Below are positions 45,737 through 54,223 of a DNA stretch of 64,000 bases, one piece after another. The stretch covers positions 4,216,001-4,280,000 of the forward strand of contig CP136534.1 in the NCBI GenBank assembly GCA_051016205.1, given 5' to 3'. The translations under genes were made by a program, and so were the position numbers. Origin of the DNA: Acuticoccus sp051016205. Its GTDB lineage: Bacteria > Pseudomonadota > Alphaproteobacteria > Rhizobiales > Amorphaceae. The notes below the pieces were generated by a model, which did not search any database, had not been told where the DNA came from, and worked only from the letters and a program-made list of their open reading frames with translations. The first letter of the stretch is position 1, and every line of letters starts with the position of its first letter.

Positions 45737-47179
45737 TTAGCCGAGACCGGCGTCTTTGAGCTGACGGTCGACGCTGGCGGCCAATTGGTCGAGGCCTTCG
45801 TCCACAGGCACCTCGTTGGCGACCATCTTCTGCAAGGTGGACGCCCACTCGGTGGTGAGGTCGAAGAAGAGCGGCTGCGGGGTGAACTTGATGGACGCAC
45901 CGGGGGCCGACACATCGTGCATCTTCACATAGCCGGGGTAGGACTTTTCAAGCCGCTCGCGGAAGGATTCGTCCTCCCAGACGGAGGCGCGCACAGGGTT
46001 CACGAAATCCATCTGCGAAGCGCCGAAGAGGCCGTGTTCGGGGCCGGACGCCCACTGCATGAAGTTCCACGCCGCGTCCTTGTTGCGCGAGAAGTTGGAC
46101 ATGGAGAGCGACCAGATCCAAATGTTCGGCGTCGGGGCGCTGGCGGCAGGGTTGGCGGCAAAGGGCGCGAAGGCCAGTTCCCCTTCCATGGCGTTGCCGC
46201 CGCCGTTCATAAAGTAACCGAGGATGTCGGCATCGTAGATCATCGCCGACTTCCCGGCGCCAAGGTCGGTGCCCACCTGATACCAGGTATGGGAGGACCA
46301 ATCGCTGGCGCCCGACTCTTGGATCATCTTGACCCACTGGCGGTGGAAGTCTTTGGAGCCTTCCGTCGCCATGGCCGCAGACAGCTTGCCGTCGTCTGAG
46401 ACGTTAAGGTCATGCTCGTTGAAGTTGGCGTAGCCTGACAGGAAGCCCGGGTGAATGGTCGCCCAAGAGCGCGAGCCACGCACGCCAATGCCATAGGCGC
46501 CGTCGATATCCTTTTGGGCCTTGGCGGCGACTTCCAAGAGGGCGGCCAGATCTTTGGGCGGTTCGGCACCGATCTGGTCGAACATCTTGGCGTTGTAGGT
46601 GATGTTGTTTTGCTCGTACCCCCAGGGAATGCACCACTGCTTGGCGTCGGCCGAACCCAGTTCGCCGCCAGGCACACCGTTCCACGCGCAGGAGGCGCGC
46701 ACGCCAGGCAGCATGTCTTCCCAATTGTAGTTGGGGTTGGTCTTGGTGGGATCGTTGATCCACTCGTTGAGATCGGTGATCCACCCCGCAGGACCGTACG
46801 TCCACGTCATGTACGCGCCGGTCATGAAGGCATCGTATTCTGTGGAGCGGGAGGCGAGCGCGGCCGTCACCTTGTCGAAGTAAACGTCTTCGGGGAAAAC
46901 ATCGTAGGTGACGTCCATGCCCGACAAGGTTTTGAAGCTGTCGAGGTTGGCGATCATCGCATCGGTGTAGGGATGCTTGTTGAGAAGAAGCTTGATCCCC
47001 GTCCCGGCGTGCTTGGTCCAGTCGAAATCGGCGGCAAGGGCGCGGGTGGCCGCCGCATTCAGCATTGTGCCTGCCGCACCTGCCGTCAGGCCGAGGGCAC
47101 CAAGCCCGCGCACTAGGCTCCGACGGCTCATCTGCCCCCTCAAGAAGGCGTCAATGAGATCCTTCTCTTTATCGTACAT
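45737..47179 (-). CDS. Polyol ABC transporter substrate-binding protein (family 1)
   Basis: The 480-residue product starts at ATG 47179 with AGAGGA upstream. The N-terminus has about 20 charged residues, then SRRSLVRGLGALGLTAGAAGTML and AAATRALAADF, a twin-arginine-like signal peptide. The mature part is a family 1 solute-binding protein (DAFMTGAYMTWTYGPAGWITDLNEWI, WCIPWGYEQNNITYNAKMFDQIG, SDWSSHTWYQVGTDLGAGKSAMIYD). It probably binds a polyol such as glycerol, erythritol or a hexitol. It is the first structural gene after the SorC regulator. Confidence 0.9.
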   Translation of the reverse strand: MYDKEKDLIDAFLRGQMSRRSLVRGLGALGLTAGAAGTMLNAAATRALAADFDWTKHAGTGIKLLLNKHPYTDAMIANLDSFKTLSGMDVTYDVFPEDVYFDKVTAALASRSTEYDAFMTGAYMTWTYGPAGWITDLNEWINDPTKTNPNYNWEDMLPGVRASCAWNGVPGGELGSADAKQWCIPWGYEQNNITYNAKMFDQIGAEPPKDLAALLEVAAKAQKDIDGAYGIGVRGSRSWATIHPGFLSGYANFNEHDLNVSDDGKLSAAMATEGSKDFHRQWVKMIQESGASDWSSHTWYQVGTDLGAGKSAMIYDADILGYFMNGGGNAMEGELAFAPFAANPAASAPTPNIWIWSLSMSNFSRNKDAAWNFMQWASGPEHGLFGASQMDFVNPVRASVWEDESFRERLEKSYPGYVKMHDVSAPGASIKFTPQPLFFDLTTEWASTLQKMVANEVPVDEGLDQLAASVDRQLKDAGLG

Positions 47180-47210
47180 GGCGTTTCCTCTCTCCTGTCG
47201 CTCGTCTTTA

Positions 47211-48194
47211 CTAGGCCGCGGTCGCCGGGCGGGCGCGGCGCCGTTCGACAAGACGGCGAGCGGTCGCCTCGTCGATGATCAGTCCTGTGAGAAGGCCACT
47301 CTTGAGGGCCGCCTCGATGGCCTCGGTCTTGGCCGCACCGCCAGCGATGGCAACGGCCTCGCGGCCAGCCAAAGCCTCCAGCGGCAGCGCCATCACGCGC
47401 CCGTCATGGGGCGCGGGGACAAGCCTGCCTTCGCCGTCCAAGAATTGACCCAGAATTTCCGCGCAGGCGCCACGGGCCCGCAAAGCATCCAATTCGCCTG
47501 TGGCATCCAGCATCTGTGCTGGAGCGGAGTTGGCGGCATCAAGGTTGCCAATCCCCAGCAGGACGAGCGATGCGTCCTTGATGAGGCCCATGGTGACGGC
47601 AAGGGCCGCCTGCCCCACCATCACCGCCTTGTCTGCGGCCGTGTCGGCAAACAAGGGCGTTGGCATCAGGTAGGCCTCAGCGCCCGTCTTCTGGGCAAGG
47701 CGATGGATCACGTCGTAAGGGTTTGCAGCGCCTGAACGGGTGAGGCCGCCGAGCAGCGAGACGAAGCGCACGTTCTCCGCGCTGGTGCGGCCCATGGCTT
47801 CCACCGAGGCGGCGATGGTGCGGCCGATCCCCACCCCGATCACACCGTGGGCGCGGGCGGCGATCACCTGCATCAGCCAGGTGGCGCCGACGGCGCTCAG
47901 CGTTCGCAGGGGCATGGGGCCGGCTTCGGGCACATCCATGGCGACGCGGCACATGTTGAGGCCGTAGGTGCCCATGAGTTCAGTTTCGAGGGCGACGCAG
48001 TCCGTCGTCTCCACATCCACGAAGATGCGCACGAGGCCTTCGCTTTGCGCGCGGGCGATGTAGCGGTGGGCGCGGGTGGTGGGCACTTCCAGGCGCTTTG
48101 CCACCTCGCTCTGGGTCAAACCGCCGACGAAATGCAGCCAAGCCGCTCGGGCCAGAAGGTCCGTATCGGACGTTCCGCGCTGCCGTTCCGCCAC
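47211..48194 (-). CDS. SorC-family sugar-binding transcriptional regulator
   Basis: The 327-residue protein has an N-terminal helix-turn-helix (ARAAWLHFVGGLTQSEVAKRLEVPTTRAHRYIARAQSEGLVRIFVD, residues 15-60) and a C-terminal sugar-phosphate-binding domain (GVGIGRTIAASVEAM, LLGGLTRSGAANPYDVIHRLAQKTGAEAYLMPTPLFAD, LLGIGNLD). EryD of Brucella is in the same family. It lies 31 bases upstream of the binding-protein gene in the same direction, so it probably controls the operon and its own synthesis in response to a phosphorylated polyol. Confidence 0.9.
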   Translation of the reverse strand: MAERQRGTSDTDLLARAAWLHFVGGLTQSEVAKRLEVPTTRAHRYIARAQSEGLVRIFVDVETTDCVALETELMGTYGLNMCRVAMDVPEAGPMPLRTLSAVGATWLMQVIAARAHGVIGVGIGRTIAASVEAMGRTSAENVRFVSLLGGLTRSGAANPYDVIHRLAQKTGAEAYLMPTPLFADTAADKAVMVGQAALAVTMGLIKDASLVLLGIGNLDAANSAPAQMLDATGELDALRARGACAEILGQFLDGEGRLVPAPHDGRVMALPLEALAGREAVAIAGGAAKTEAIEAALKSGLLTGLIIDEATARRLVERRRARPATAA

Positions 48195-48226
48195 GCCTGC
48201 CTCCCACCGCCAGAGGTGAATTTTTT

Positions 48227-48267
48227 TTCTTTCGTGGAAATTTTTCCGAAGAATCGCTCTCTGTCAA
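48227..48267 (-). promoter_or_regulatory. Candidate promoter and operator of the SorC operon
   Basis: On the minus strand TTGACA (48267-48262) is followed about 17 bases later by an A/T-rich -10-like region. Overlapping it is an imperfect inverted repeat centred on GGAAATTTTTCC (48236-48247) with outer arms TTCTTTCG and CGAAGAA. The SorC start is 33-60 bases downstream. Pattern-based; no known consensus was matched. Confidence 0.35.
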
Positions 48268-48331
48268 CCCGAGACAGCGCGTCGGGGCGCAGCCAAGCGG
48301 CCTCGCTGGTGGTGCAACAGGCCTCGTCCGA

Positions 48332-49414
48332 TCAGGGGTCGCCAGCGGCCACTTCTACCGATGTGATGGTGGGAAGGTGGGCGGCGACGGGGGTCCAGCG
48401 CTCGCCGTCATCGTGGCTGGCAAACACGCTGCCCGAGGTGGTGCCGAAGTAAATGCCTGCGGGGTCAGCGGTGTCGGTGGCCATAGCTTGGCGAAGCACG
48501 GTGATGAAGGCGTTCTCCTGGGGCAGGCCCTCGCGCAGCGCGGACCAGGTGCGCCCACCATCGCGCGTGCGCCAGACGGCGGCCTTGGCATCGGGGGCGT
48601 AGCGGCCGTTGTCATCCCCATTGAGGGGAAACAGGTAGAGCGTTTCCGGGTCGTGGGGGTGGGCGGCCGCGGGGAAGCCGAAGCTGGAGGGCAACCCCTC
48701 TTCAATGCTTGTCCAGTGCTGACCGCTGTCGTCGCTGCGATACATTCCACAGTGGTTTTGCTGATAGAGGCGGTCGGGCGTTCCTGCGGCCATCACCAGA
48801 GAATGGACGCACTGGCCGAACTCGGGATAACGCTGCTCCGGCGGCGCATAGTCCATGCGGGTGCCGGCGTTGCGCGGCTCCCAACTCTTGCCGCCATCCT
48901 CACTGGCAAAGACGCCTGCTGCGGATATACCGATCCACATCCTGTCTGCATCGCGCGGGTGGACGAGGATGTGGTGGAGGATGAGGCCCGCACCTCCGGG
49001 GTACCAGTGTTCGCACGTTGGATGATTGCGCAGGCCCTCAAGGTGGGAGAAGGTGCGCCCGCCGTCCTCGCTCTGAAACAGGCCTGCGGGTTGGACGCCG
49101 GCGAGGAGCTTGCCGTTCGCGAAGGCCAGGCTCCACACACTGCGCACCCCGTCCGGGGCATCCTCGCCGTAGCTGAGGCCCTCGTGCGAATGGGTCCAAG
49201 ATACCCCGCCATCCTCAGAACGCCAGACCACGGGGCCCGACCACTCTCCCCCGCCCCCGGCGTAGATGACGCCTGTGCCGGGGTCCATCACCGCGTGGTT
49301 GACAGGGGCCATCGCAAAGTGGGGACCGTCCACGGACCAGGCATCCGTGCCGCTTTTTTTGAGGATGAAGAGGCCCTTCTTGGTGCCGACCAAAAGCGTT
49401 GTGGATTTTGCCAT
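48332..49414 (-). CDS. BNR/ASP-box repeat beta-propeller protein
   Basis: The 360-residue protein starts at ATG 49414 with GGGGGA upstream. It contains at least six Asp-box motifs (SEDGGVSW, SEDGGRTF, SEDGGKSW, SDDSGQHW, TRDGGRTW, SHDDGERW) spaced about 45-60 residues apart, indicating a sialidase-like or VPS10/photosystem-II-assembly-like beta-propeller. No signal peptide and no sialidase catalytic triad are obvious, so a glycosidase role is unsupported. The ligand is unknown. A 26-base palindrome lies 48 bases upstream; TRAP genes lie divergently beyond it. Confidence 0.8.
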   Translation of the reverse strand: MAKSTTLLVGTKKGLFILKKSGTDAWSVDGPHFAMAPVNHAVMDPGTGVIYAGGGGEWSGPVVWRSEDGGVSWTHSHEGLSYGEDAPDGVRSVWSLAFANGKLLAGVQPAGLFQSEDGGRTFSHLEGLRNHPTCEHWYPGGAGLILHHILVHPRDADRMWIGISAAGVFASEDGGKSWEPRNAGTRMDYAPPEQRYPEFGQCVHSLVMAAGTPDRLYQQNHCGMYRSDDSGQHWTSIEEGLPSSFGFPAAAHPHDPETLYLFPLNGDDNGRYAPDAKAAVWRTRDGGRTWSALREGLPQENAFITVLRQAMATDTADPAGIYFGTTSGSVFASHDDGERWTPVAAHLPTITSVEVAAGDP

Positions 49415-49791
49415 CGTCTGTCCCCCGACGTTTCTGCGGCGTCTTCGCACAGACTGACGATCCATTATGTTGATGTCAACATAATGGCGTTGAGTGAGAC
49501 CTCGTCCCACTTTTCGTTACAGCGCTACGCCCAGGCCTCAGCCGCGGGGACTGCTCATGGCTAATGCCGCTGAGCAGGCCCTCCCCGCCCCGCACGATGA
49601 ATGTGGCGCCGCTTCGTGTCACACCGGCCTTGCGCAGGATGGCCCTCGCCTCGATTGATGGCGCGCTTTGCCCTGGTCGGTGCACCGCGGCGGACTGACC
49701 CTTGACAGTCCACGCCCTTGTCGGCCCTAACCAAAGGAAGGGCGGCGACACGACCGACCCAAAAATGGATTGGCGCAAAGGGAGGTCGATC
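49415..49791. other. 377-base divergent spacer (BNR gene / TRAP operon 2)
   Basis: No gene of its own is supported; a plus-strand frame that enters from the antisense of the BNR gene is a shadow. The main feature is the palindrome at 49462-49487. The remainder up to the TRAP start is ordinary GC-rich sequence without a clear promoter. Confidence 0.5.
49462..49487. promoter_or_regulatory. 26-base near-perfect palindrome, probable repressor operator
   Basis: CCATTATGTTGA (49462-49473) and TCAACATAATGG (49476-49487) are exact complements with TG between them. It lies 48 bases before the BNR start and about 300 bases before the second TRAP operon. The ATGTTGA/TCAACAT half-site is of the type bound by MarR- or GntR-type repressors in proteobacteria; the regulator itself is not in the window. 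Confidence 0.75.
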
Positions 49792-50793
49792 ATGACATTC
49801 ACACGCAAGGCCGGCGGATGGCTTGCCACCGCCATCATCGCCGCGGCATTGGCGCTGCCTGCACAGGCGGCGGACGTGACGCTGCGCATCACGCTGCAAT
49901 TGCCGCTAAAATCCCACCTCGGCCAGAACCTTGTTCTGTTCAAGGATGAGGTGGAAAAGCTGTCGGGCGGCGAGATCGCGGTGGAAATCTACGATTCCGC
50001 ACAGCTTTACAAAGACAAGGAAGTGCCTGAAGCGGTCGGCTCCGGCCAGATCGAAATGGGCGTGGCTTCGCTGACCCGGTATGTGGGCGAGATTCCGGCC
50101 GTCGACGTCTTCTACATGCCCTTCCTCCTCAACACCGAAGAGAAGGTGCGGGCCGCCGTTGCCGCGGACAGCCCTGTGCGCAAAGCCATCGATGGCGCCA
50201 TCGCCAAAACCGGCTCGAAGGTTTTGTGGTGGCAGGCCTATGGAACGGTGATCTTGCTGTCCAATGGCGAACCCATCGCAACGCCCGATGACATGAAGGG
50301 TAAAAAGGCCCGCGTGTTCGGCAAGACGCTTGGCACATGGGTGCAGACAGTCGGCGGCGTCCCAACGCTGATCTCGGGCTCTGAGCAGTTCCTCGCCTAC
50401 CAGCGCGGCACGGTGGACATTGGCATGACGGGCGTGTCGGGCGTTCAATCCCGCTCGCTTTGGGATGTCATGGACACCATCACCAAGGTGAACGTTGCCG
50501 ATATCGAGTTCATCGTCGTCGTCAACGAAGACTTCTGGGAAGGCCTGACAGAACAGCAGCAAATGTGGATCAACGAGGCCGCCACCCGCGCCGAAGCCGA
50601 TGTGCGCGACCGCGTGTCCGACATTGAAGCCACCGCTTATCAGGAGGCCGAAGCCAACGGCATGACCGTCTACGAACTCACCCCTGAGGAAGTGGACAAG
50701 TGGCGCACAGCCTCGCGCCCGGTCATCGACCAGTGGCTGGAAGAAGCCGGCGACCTTGGCCAAAAGGTCTACGACGCGGCCAAGAAGCTCTAA
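49792..50793 (+). CDS. TRAP transporter substrate-binding protein 2 (DctP family)
   Basis: The 333-residue protein begins at ATG 49792 behind AAGGGAGG. A signal peptide (residues 1-26, ending PAQA-ADV) is present. DctP motifs are ITLQLPLKSHLGQNLVLFKDEVEKLSGGEIAVEIYDSAQLYKDKEVPEAVGSGQIEMG, VFYMPFLL, and MKGKKARVFGKTLG with the conserved Arg for carboxylate binding. Different in sequence from the first TRAP receptor, so it likely serves another organic acid. First gene of the second TRAP locus. Confidence 0.92.
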   Translation: MTFTRKAGGWLATAIIAAALALPAQAADVTLRITLQLPLKSHLGQNLVLFKDEVEKLSGGEIAVEIYDSAQLYKDKEVPEAVGSGQIEMGVASLTRYVGEIPAVDVFYMPFLLNTEEKVRAAVAADSPVRKAIDGAIAKTGSKVLWWQAYGTVILLSNGEPIATPDDMKGKKARVFGKTLGTWVQTVGGVPTLISGSEQFLAYQRGTVDIGMTGVSGVQSRSLWDVMDTITKVNVADIEFIVVVNEDFWEGLTEQQQMWINEAATRAEADVRDRVSDIEATAYQEAEANGMTVYELTPEEVDKWRTASRPVIDQWLEEAGDLGQKVYDAAKKL

Positions 50794-50799
50794 TCTGCC

Positions 50800-51306
50800 G
50801 TGGCCGCCAAAGGTTGGCCCCGCACGGTGGGCGTCTTGGGGGTAGTCACCCGGGCGCTCGCCCTTTGCGCGTCCATCCTGTTGCTGGCCATCGGTGTGAT
50901 GCTCACTTACGAGGTGGTGGCGCGGTACTTCTTCAATGCTCCCACTGTTTGGGCTGAAGAACTGTCGCGCCTGTTTTTGATCTGGGCGGTGTTTCTGGCA
51001 AGCGCATGGCTCTTGCGCACCAACGAGCACATTCGCGTCACGGTTCTATTGGACCAAACGTCCCCTGCCATTCAGCGCTTTGCCAAGGCAGCGGGCCTTG
51101 TCTTCGTCGCCGCCATTGCAGGGTTTGTTGCTTGGAACGGTGTCCCCATCGCTGCGCAGAGCTTTGAGGTGGGGCGGACCACCGGCTCCATGCTCGACAT
51201 TCCGTCCTGGTGGGCGCAGGCGTCCGTCCCCGTCGGTTTCGGCCTGATCGCCCTGCAGGCACTGGCTGGTGCCGCGGGCACCATCCTCGGCCACTATGAC
51301 GAGTAA
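50800..51306 (+). CDS. TRAP transporter small permease 2 (DctQ family)
   Basis: The 168-residue protein has four predicted membrane segments and the family stretch VVARYFFNAPTVWAEELSRLFLIWAVFLASAWLLR. The start is a GTG at 50800, 6 bases after the dctP stop. The dctM gene does not follow directly: a lipoprotein gene on the opposite strand lies between. The ribosome-binding site is weak and may rely on coupling. Confidence 0.88.
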   Translation: MAAKGWPRTVGVLGVVTRALALCASILLLAIGVMLTYEVVARYFFNAPTVWAEELSRLFLIWAVFLASAWLLRTNEHIRVTVLLDQTSPAIQRFAKAAGLVFVAAIAGFVAWNGVPIAAQSFEVGRTTGSMLDIPSWWAQASVPVGFGLIALQALAGAAGTILGHYDE

Positions 51307-51343
51307 GGTGGCCGCGCCATCGGCGTTTCGGGGACAAGCCCCC

Positions 51344-51877
51344 TCAAGGCACGAATGGCATCACCTTGTGTGCCTTGCTCCAGAGCGGCTCGGCAGCAAT
51401 GGCCTTGGCAAAGTCGAAAACGCTCTCGCTGTTGTCGAAGTGGCAGCTCTTACGGCCCGCACGCGGTTCGGCGCCAGCCAACTGTGCCCCCGCCGACAGC
51501 GCAGCCTGAAGCGTCGGCCCATCGCAGTCACCACTCACCTCAGCATGTCCGTCACGCACTTTCATGACGGCGAAGATGATGGCCGATGGTGTGTCTCGCC
51601 CCCAATCGCGCGGCCAGAATGCTGCAATGTAGAGCCCGTCATCCGTCACCGGCCACAGGCGGACAAGCACTTTGCGGTCGGACGGCGTCTGCGGGTTCAT
51701 GATGGCGTAGGCGCGCCCCTCCGCCTCCAACTCCATAGGCTCGTCTCTGACAAGGACTGTGACGGCCTGTTGCGGCACAACCGACGCGCTCGGATCAAGA
51801 ACGCCGGGCTCTGCGGTGTAACAGCCCGCCAGAAGCAGCGACATCAACGCCGCGCCAACACCTTTGACAGCCACCAT
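51344..51877 (-). CDS. Putative lipoprotein encoded antisense within TRAP operon 2
   Basis: The 177-residue product starts at ATG 51877 behind AGAGGGGG. A lipoprotein signal ends in LLAGC (Cys 18). The mature part has EPMELEAEGRAYAIMNPQTPSDRKVLVRLWPVTDDGLYIAAFWPRDW and a C-terminal cysteine pair (CDG..., RKSCHF) but no recognised family. A longer frame to 52342 runs antisense through dctM and is not believed. Its reading frame is well formed with a convincing signal and ribosome-binding site, which makes it a real gene and separates dctQ from dctM by about 670 bases. Confidence 0.75.
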   Translation of the reverse strand: MVAVKGVGAALMSLLLAGCYTAEPGVLDPSASVVPQQAVTVLVRDEPMELEAEGRAYAIMNPQTPSDRKVLVRLWPVTDDGLYIAAFWPRDWGRDTPSAIIFAVMKVRDGHAEVSGDCDGPTLQAALSAGAQLAGAEPRAGRKSCHFDNSESVFDFAKAIAAEPLWSKAHKVMPFVP

Positions 51878-51977
51878 CACACCCCCTCTACCAAAAAAGT
51901 ATCGGCGCCTCGTATGGGATGCCCGCTGAGATCGAGCAAGCCGGCCGCACGATACGGTGAGGACAGGCGCAGATAAC

Positions 51978-53252
51978 ATGGAAACCCTCCTCATCCTCAC
52001 CGCGCTGTTTGCGCTGCTTCTGTCGGGCGTGCCTGTCGCCTTCGCGCTTGGGGGCCTCGGTGTCCTCCTGTTGGCGCTGGGGGGCTTTTCGGACCTGATG
52101 GCGCCTGCAGGGCTGTTGTCGGCGATGGACAACTTCGTCCTCGTCGCCGTTCCCTTGTTCTTATTGATGGCAAACGTCATGTTGCGCGGCGGGGTCGGCA
52201 AGGACCTTTTTGCCGCGCTCCAGGCCTGGGTGGGCCATCTGCCCGGCGGGCTCGCGGTGGCGACCATATTGTCCTGCGGGGTGTTTGCAGCAATCTCCGG
52301 CTCGTCGGTGGCGACTGCCGCCACCATCGGCACCGTCGCCATCCCCGAGATGACCTCGCGCGGCTACCCCCGTGCCTTCACCTTTGGCGTTCTTGCCGCC
52401 GGGGGGACGTTGGGCATTTTGATTCCGCCTTCGCTCATCATGATCATCTACGGCGTGATCACCGAGGAATCGGTGCTCGCCCTCTTCATGGCAGGGGTTG
52501 GGCCTGGCCTGTTGATGATCTTGCTTTTCATCATCTTTTCCGTCCTTTACGCGAAAACGCAGCCCAACCTTGAAGCCGTCCCCAAAGCCTCCTGGCGCGA
52601 GCGGCGCACCACAGGGGTGCGCGCCCTTCCCACCCTGGTTCTCGCAGGCGCCGTCATCACAGGCATCTACCAGGGCTGGTACACGCCGACGGAGGCCGCG
52701 GCCGTCGGCTTTGCAGGCGCTTTGATTGTCACAGGCGTCATCCTGCGCACCCTCTCCTGGCGCGACCTTTGGGAGGCGACGGTGGATTCCATGCGCACAA
52801 CGGTGGTGATCTTGCTGATCGTCGCCGGCGCGAAAGTCTTCGGCAAGGCCATTGCGCTTTACCGCATCCCCCAGGACGTCTCTACATTTATTTCCACAAA
52901 CATCGAGACAGCGGGTCTCTTCATCTTCGTGGTGGCTTGCGTTCTTCTTGTGATGGGGCTGTTTCTGGAAGCGCTCTCCATGCTCCTTATCATGGTGCCG
53001 GTTTTGGCAGGATCGCTGATGGTGCTGGGCATCGATCCCATCTGGTTCGGTGTGTTCTTTGTGATCATGGTGGAATGCGCTTTGATCACACCGCCCGTTG
53101 GCCTCAACCTTTATGTGATCCAGGCGGTGGGGGGCGGCTCACTGATGGAGATCTCCCGTGGCGTCCTGCCGTTCCTGGCCTTGATGCTGCTGACGGTGCT
53201 GTTGATCACCCTATTCAAGGATATTGTCCTATGGATCCCCTTCAATCTGTGA
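51978..53252 (+). CDS. TRAP transporter large permease 2 (DctM family)
   Basis: The 424-residue protein has the DctM pattern: GVPVAFALGGLGVLLL, AVPLFLLMANVMLRGGVGKDLFAAL, CGVFAAISGSSVATAATIGTVAIPEMTSRGY, and GGTLGILIPPSLIMIIYGVITEESV. ATG 51978 is preferred; GTG 51957 would add 7 residues. Partner of the DctQ protein at 50800-51306 despite the intervening antisense gene; if both are on one transcript, the lipoprotein gene is transcribed in antisense. The class IV aminotransferase gene follows 10 bases after the stop. Confidence 0.92.
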   Translation: METLLILTALFALLLSGVPVAFALGGLGVLLLALGGFSDLMAPAGLLSAMDNFVLVAVPLFLLMANVMLRGGVGKDLFAALQAWVGHLPGGLAVATILSCGVFAAISGSSVATAATIGTVAIPEMTSRGYPRAFTFGVLAAGGTLGILIPPSLIMIIYGVITEESVLALFMAGVGPGLLMILLFIIFSVLYAKTQPNLEAVPKASWRERRTTGVRALPTLVLAGAVITGIYQGWYTPTEAAAVGFAGALIVTGVILRTLSWRDLWEATVDSMRTTVVILLIVAGAKVFGKAIALYRIPQDVSTFISTNIETAGLFIFVVACVLLVMGLFLEALSMLLIMVPVLAGSLMVLGIDPIWFGVFFVIMVECALITPPVGLNLYVIQAVGGGSLMEISRGVLPFLALMLLTVLLITLFKDIVLWIPFNL

Positions 53253-53262
53253 CGGTGGCGGT

Positions 53263-54171
53263 GTGAGCGAACCCGACTTTTCCAAAGGCGCAGCGTGGAT
53301 CAGGGGCGAGATTGTCCCCATCAGCAAGGCATCCATCGGTGTGAACGATTGGGGCCTTACCCACTCCGACATCACCTACGATGTGGTGCCGTGCTGGGAC
53401 GGCGCCTTCTTCCGTTTGCCTGACTATTTGGATCGTTTTTTTGCCTCGATGGCCGCTGCACGCATGTCCGTGCCCCAGGATCGTGCGGCGGTACGCGACA
53501 TCCTCCACGCCATGGTGGCCCGTACGGGTTTGACATTTGCCTATGTGGCGATGGTGGTGAGCCGTGGGGTGCCGATGATCCCAGGAACGCGCGATCCACG
53601 CCATTGCGCCAACCACTTCTACGCCTGGTGCGTGCCCTACATCCACATTGTGCCCGAAGCCGAGGTGACCAAAGGCGTGAAAATGTGGGTGTCCGAAACG
53701 GTGGAGCGCATCCCCGACGAGAGCGTCGACCAGACCGTCAAGAATTATCACTGGGGTGATTTCACCCGCGGCCTCTTTGAGGGTTACGACCACGGCGCCA
53801 ACACCACCTGCCTGCTTGACCGAGACGGTAACGTCACCGAGGGGCCGGGCTTCAACGTGTTCGCCGTGATGGGCAATACGGTCGTCACCCCAAGCCGGCA
53901 CTGCCTGAAGGGAATGACGCGGCGCACCGTTCTGGAGCTTGCCGACGAGGCCGGCTACGTCACCGAGGAGCGTGACATGCCTGTGAGCGAGTTCTTGGAG
54001 GCCGATGAGGTCTTCATCACCTCCTCCGGCGGCGGTGTGATCCCCATTGTCAACGTGAAGGGGCGGATTTTCGGCAATGGAGTCCCCGGCCCGGTGACAA
54101 TGGCGCTGCGTGAAGCGTACGTTCAGCGGCGCATGGCGCCCCAATACCGCGATGCAATCCACTATGGGTGA
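53263..54171 (+). CDS. Class IV (fold-type IV) PLP aminotransferase
   Basis: The 302-residue protein belongs to the branched-chain/D-amino-acid aminotransferase and ADC-lyase family. WGLTHSDITYDVVPCWDGAFFRLPDYLDRFFASM is the N-terminal pattern, VKNYHWGDF contains the PLP lysine, EGPGFNVFAVMGNTVVTPSRHCLKGMTRRTVLELADEAG is the cofactor-binding region. The start is taken as GTG 53263; an upstream TTG at 53224 would overlap dctM. Coupled to TRAP genes, it may process an imported amino acid or keto acid. Its exact substrate is unknown. Confidence 0.88.
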   Translation: MSEPDFSKGAAWIRGEIVPISKASIGVNDWGLTHSDITYDVVPCWDGAFFRLPDYLDRFFASMAAARMSVPQDRAAVRDILHAMVARTGLTFAYVAMVVSRGVPMIPGTRDPRHCANHFYAWCVPYIHIVPEAEVTKGVKMWVSETVERIPDESVDQTVKNYHWGDFTRGLFEGYDHGANTTCLLDRDGNVTEGPGFNVFAVMGNTVVTPSRHCLKGMTRRTVLELADEAGYVTEERDMPVSEFLEADEVFITSSGGGVIPIVNVKGRIFGNGVPGPVTMALREAYVQRRMAPQYRDAIHYG

Positions 54172-54223
54172 GCCCATCCCCCAACGCTCACCGCCCCGAA
54201 CTGATCTTTGAAAGGAATGCGCC

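Noticed and set aside
48098..49564. Plus-strand 488-codon frame opposite the BNR gene
   Set aside because: It is antisense to six Asp-box motifs and shows no domain of its own.
51878..52342. Long N-terminal extension of the antisense lipoprotein
   Set aside because: It would remove the lipoprotein signal from the N-terminus and runs antisense through dctM.
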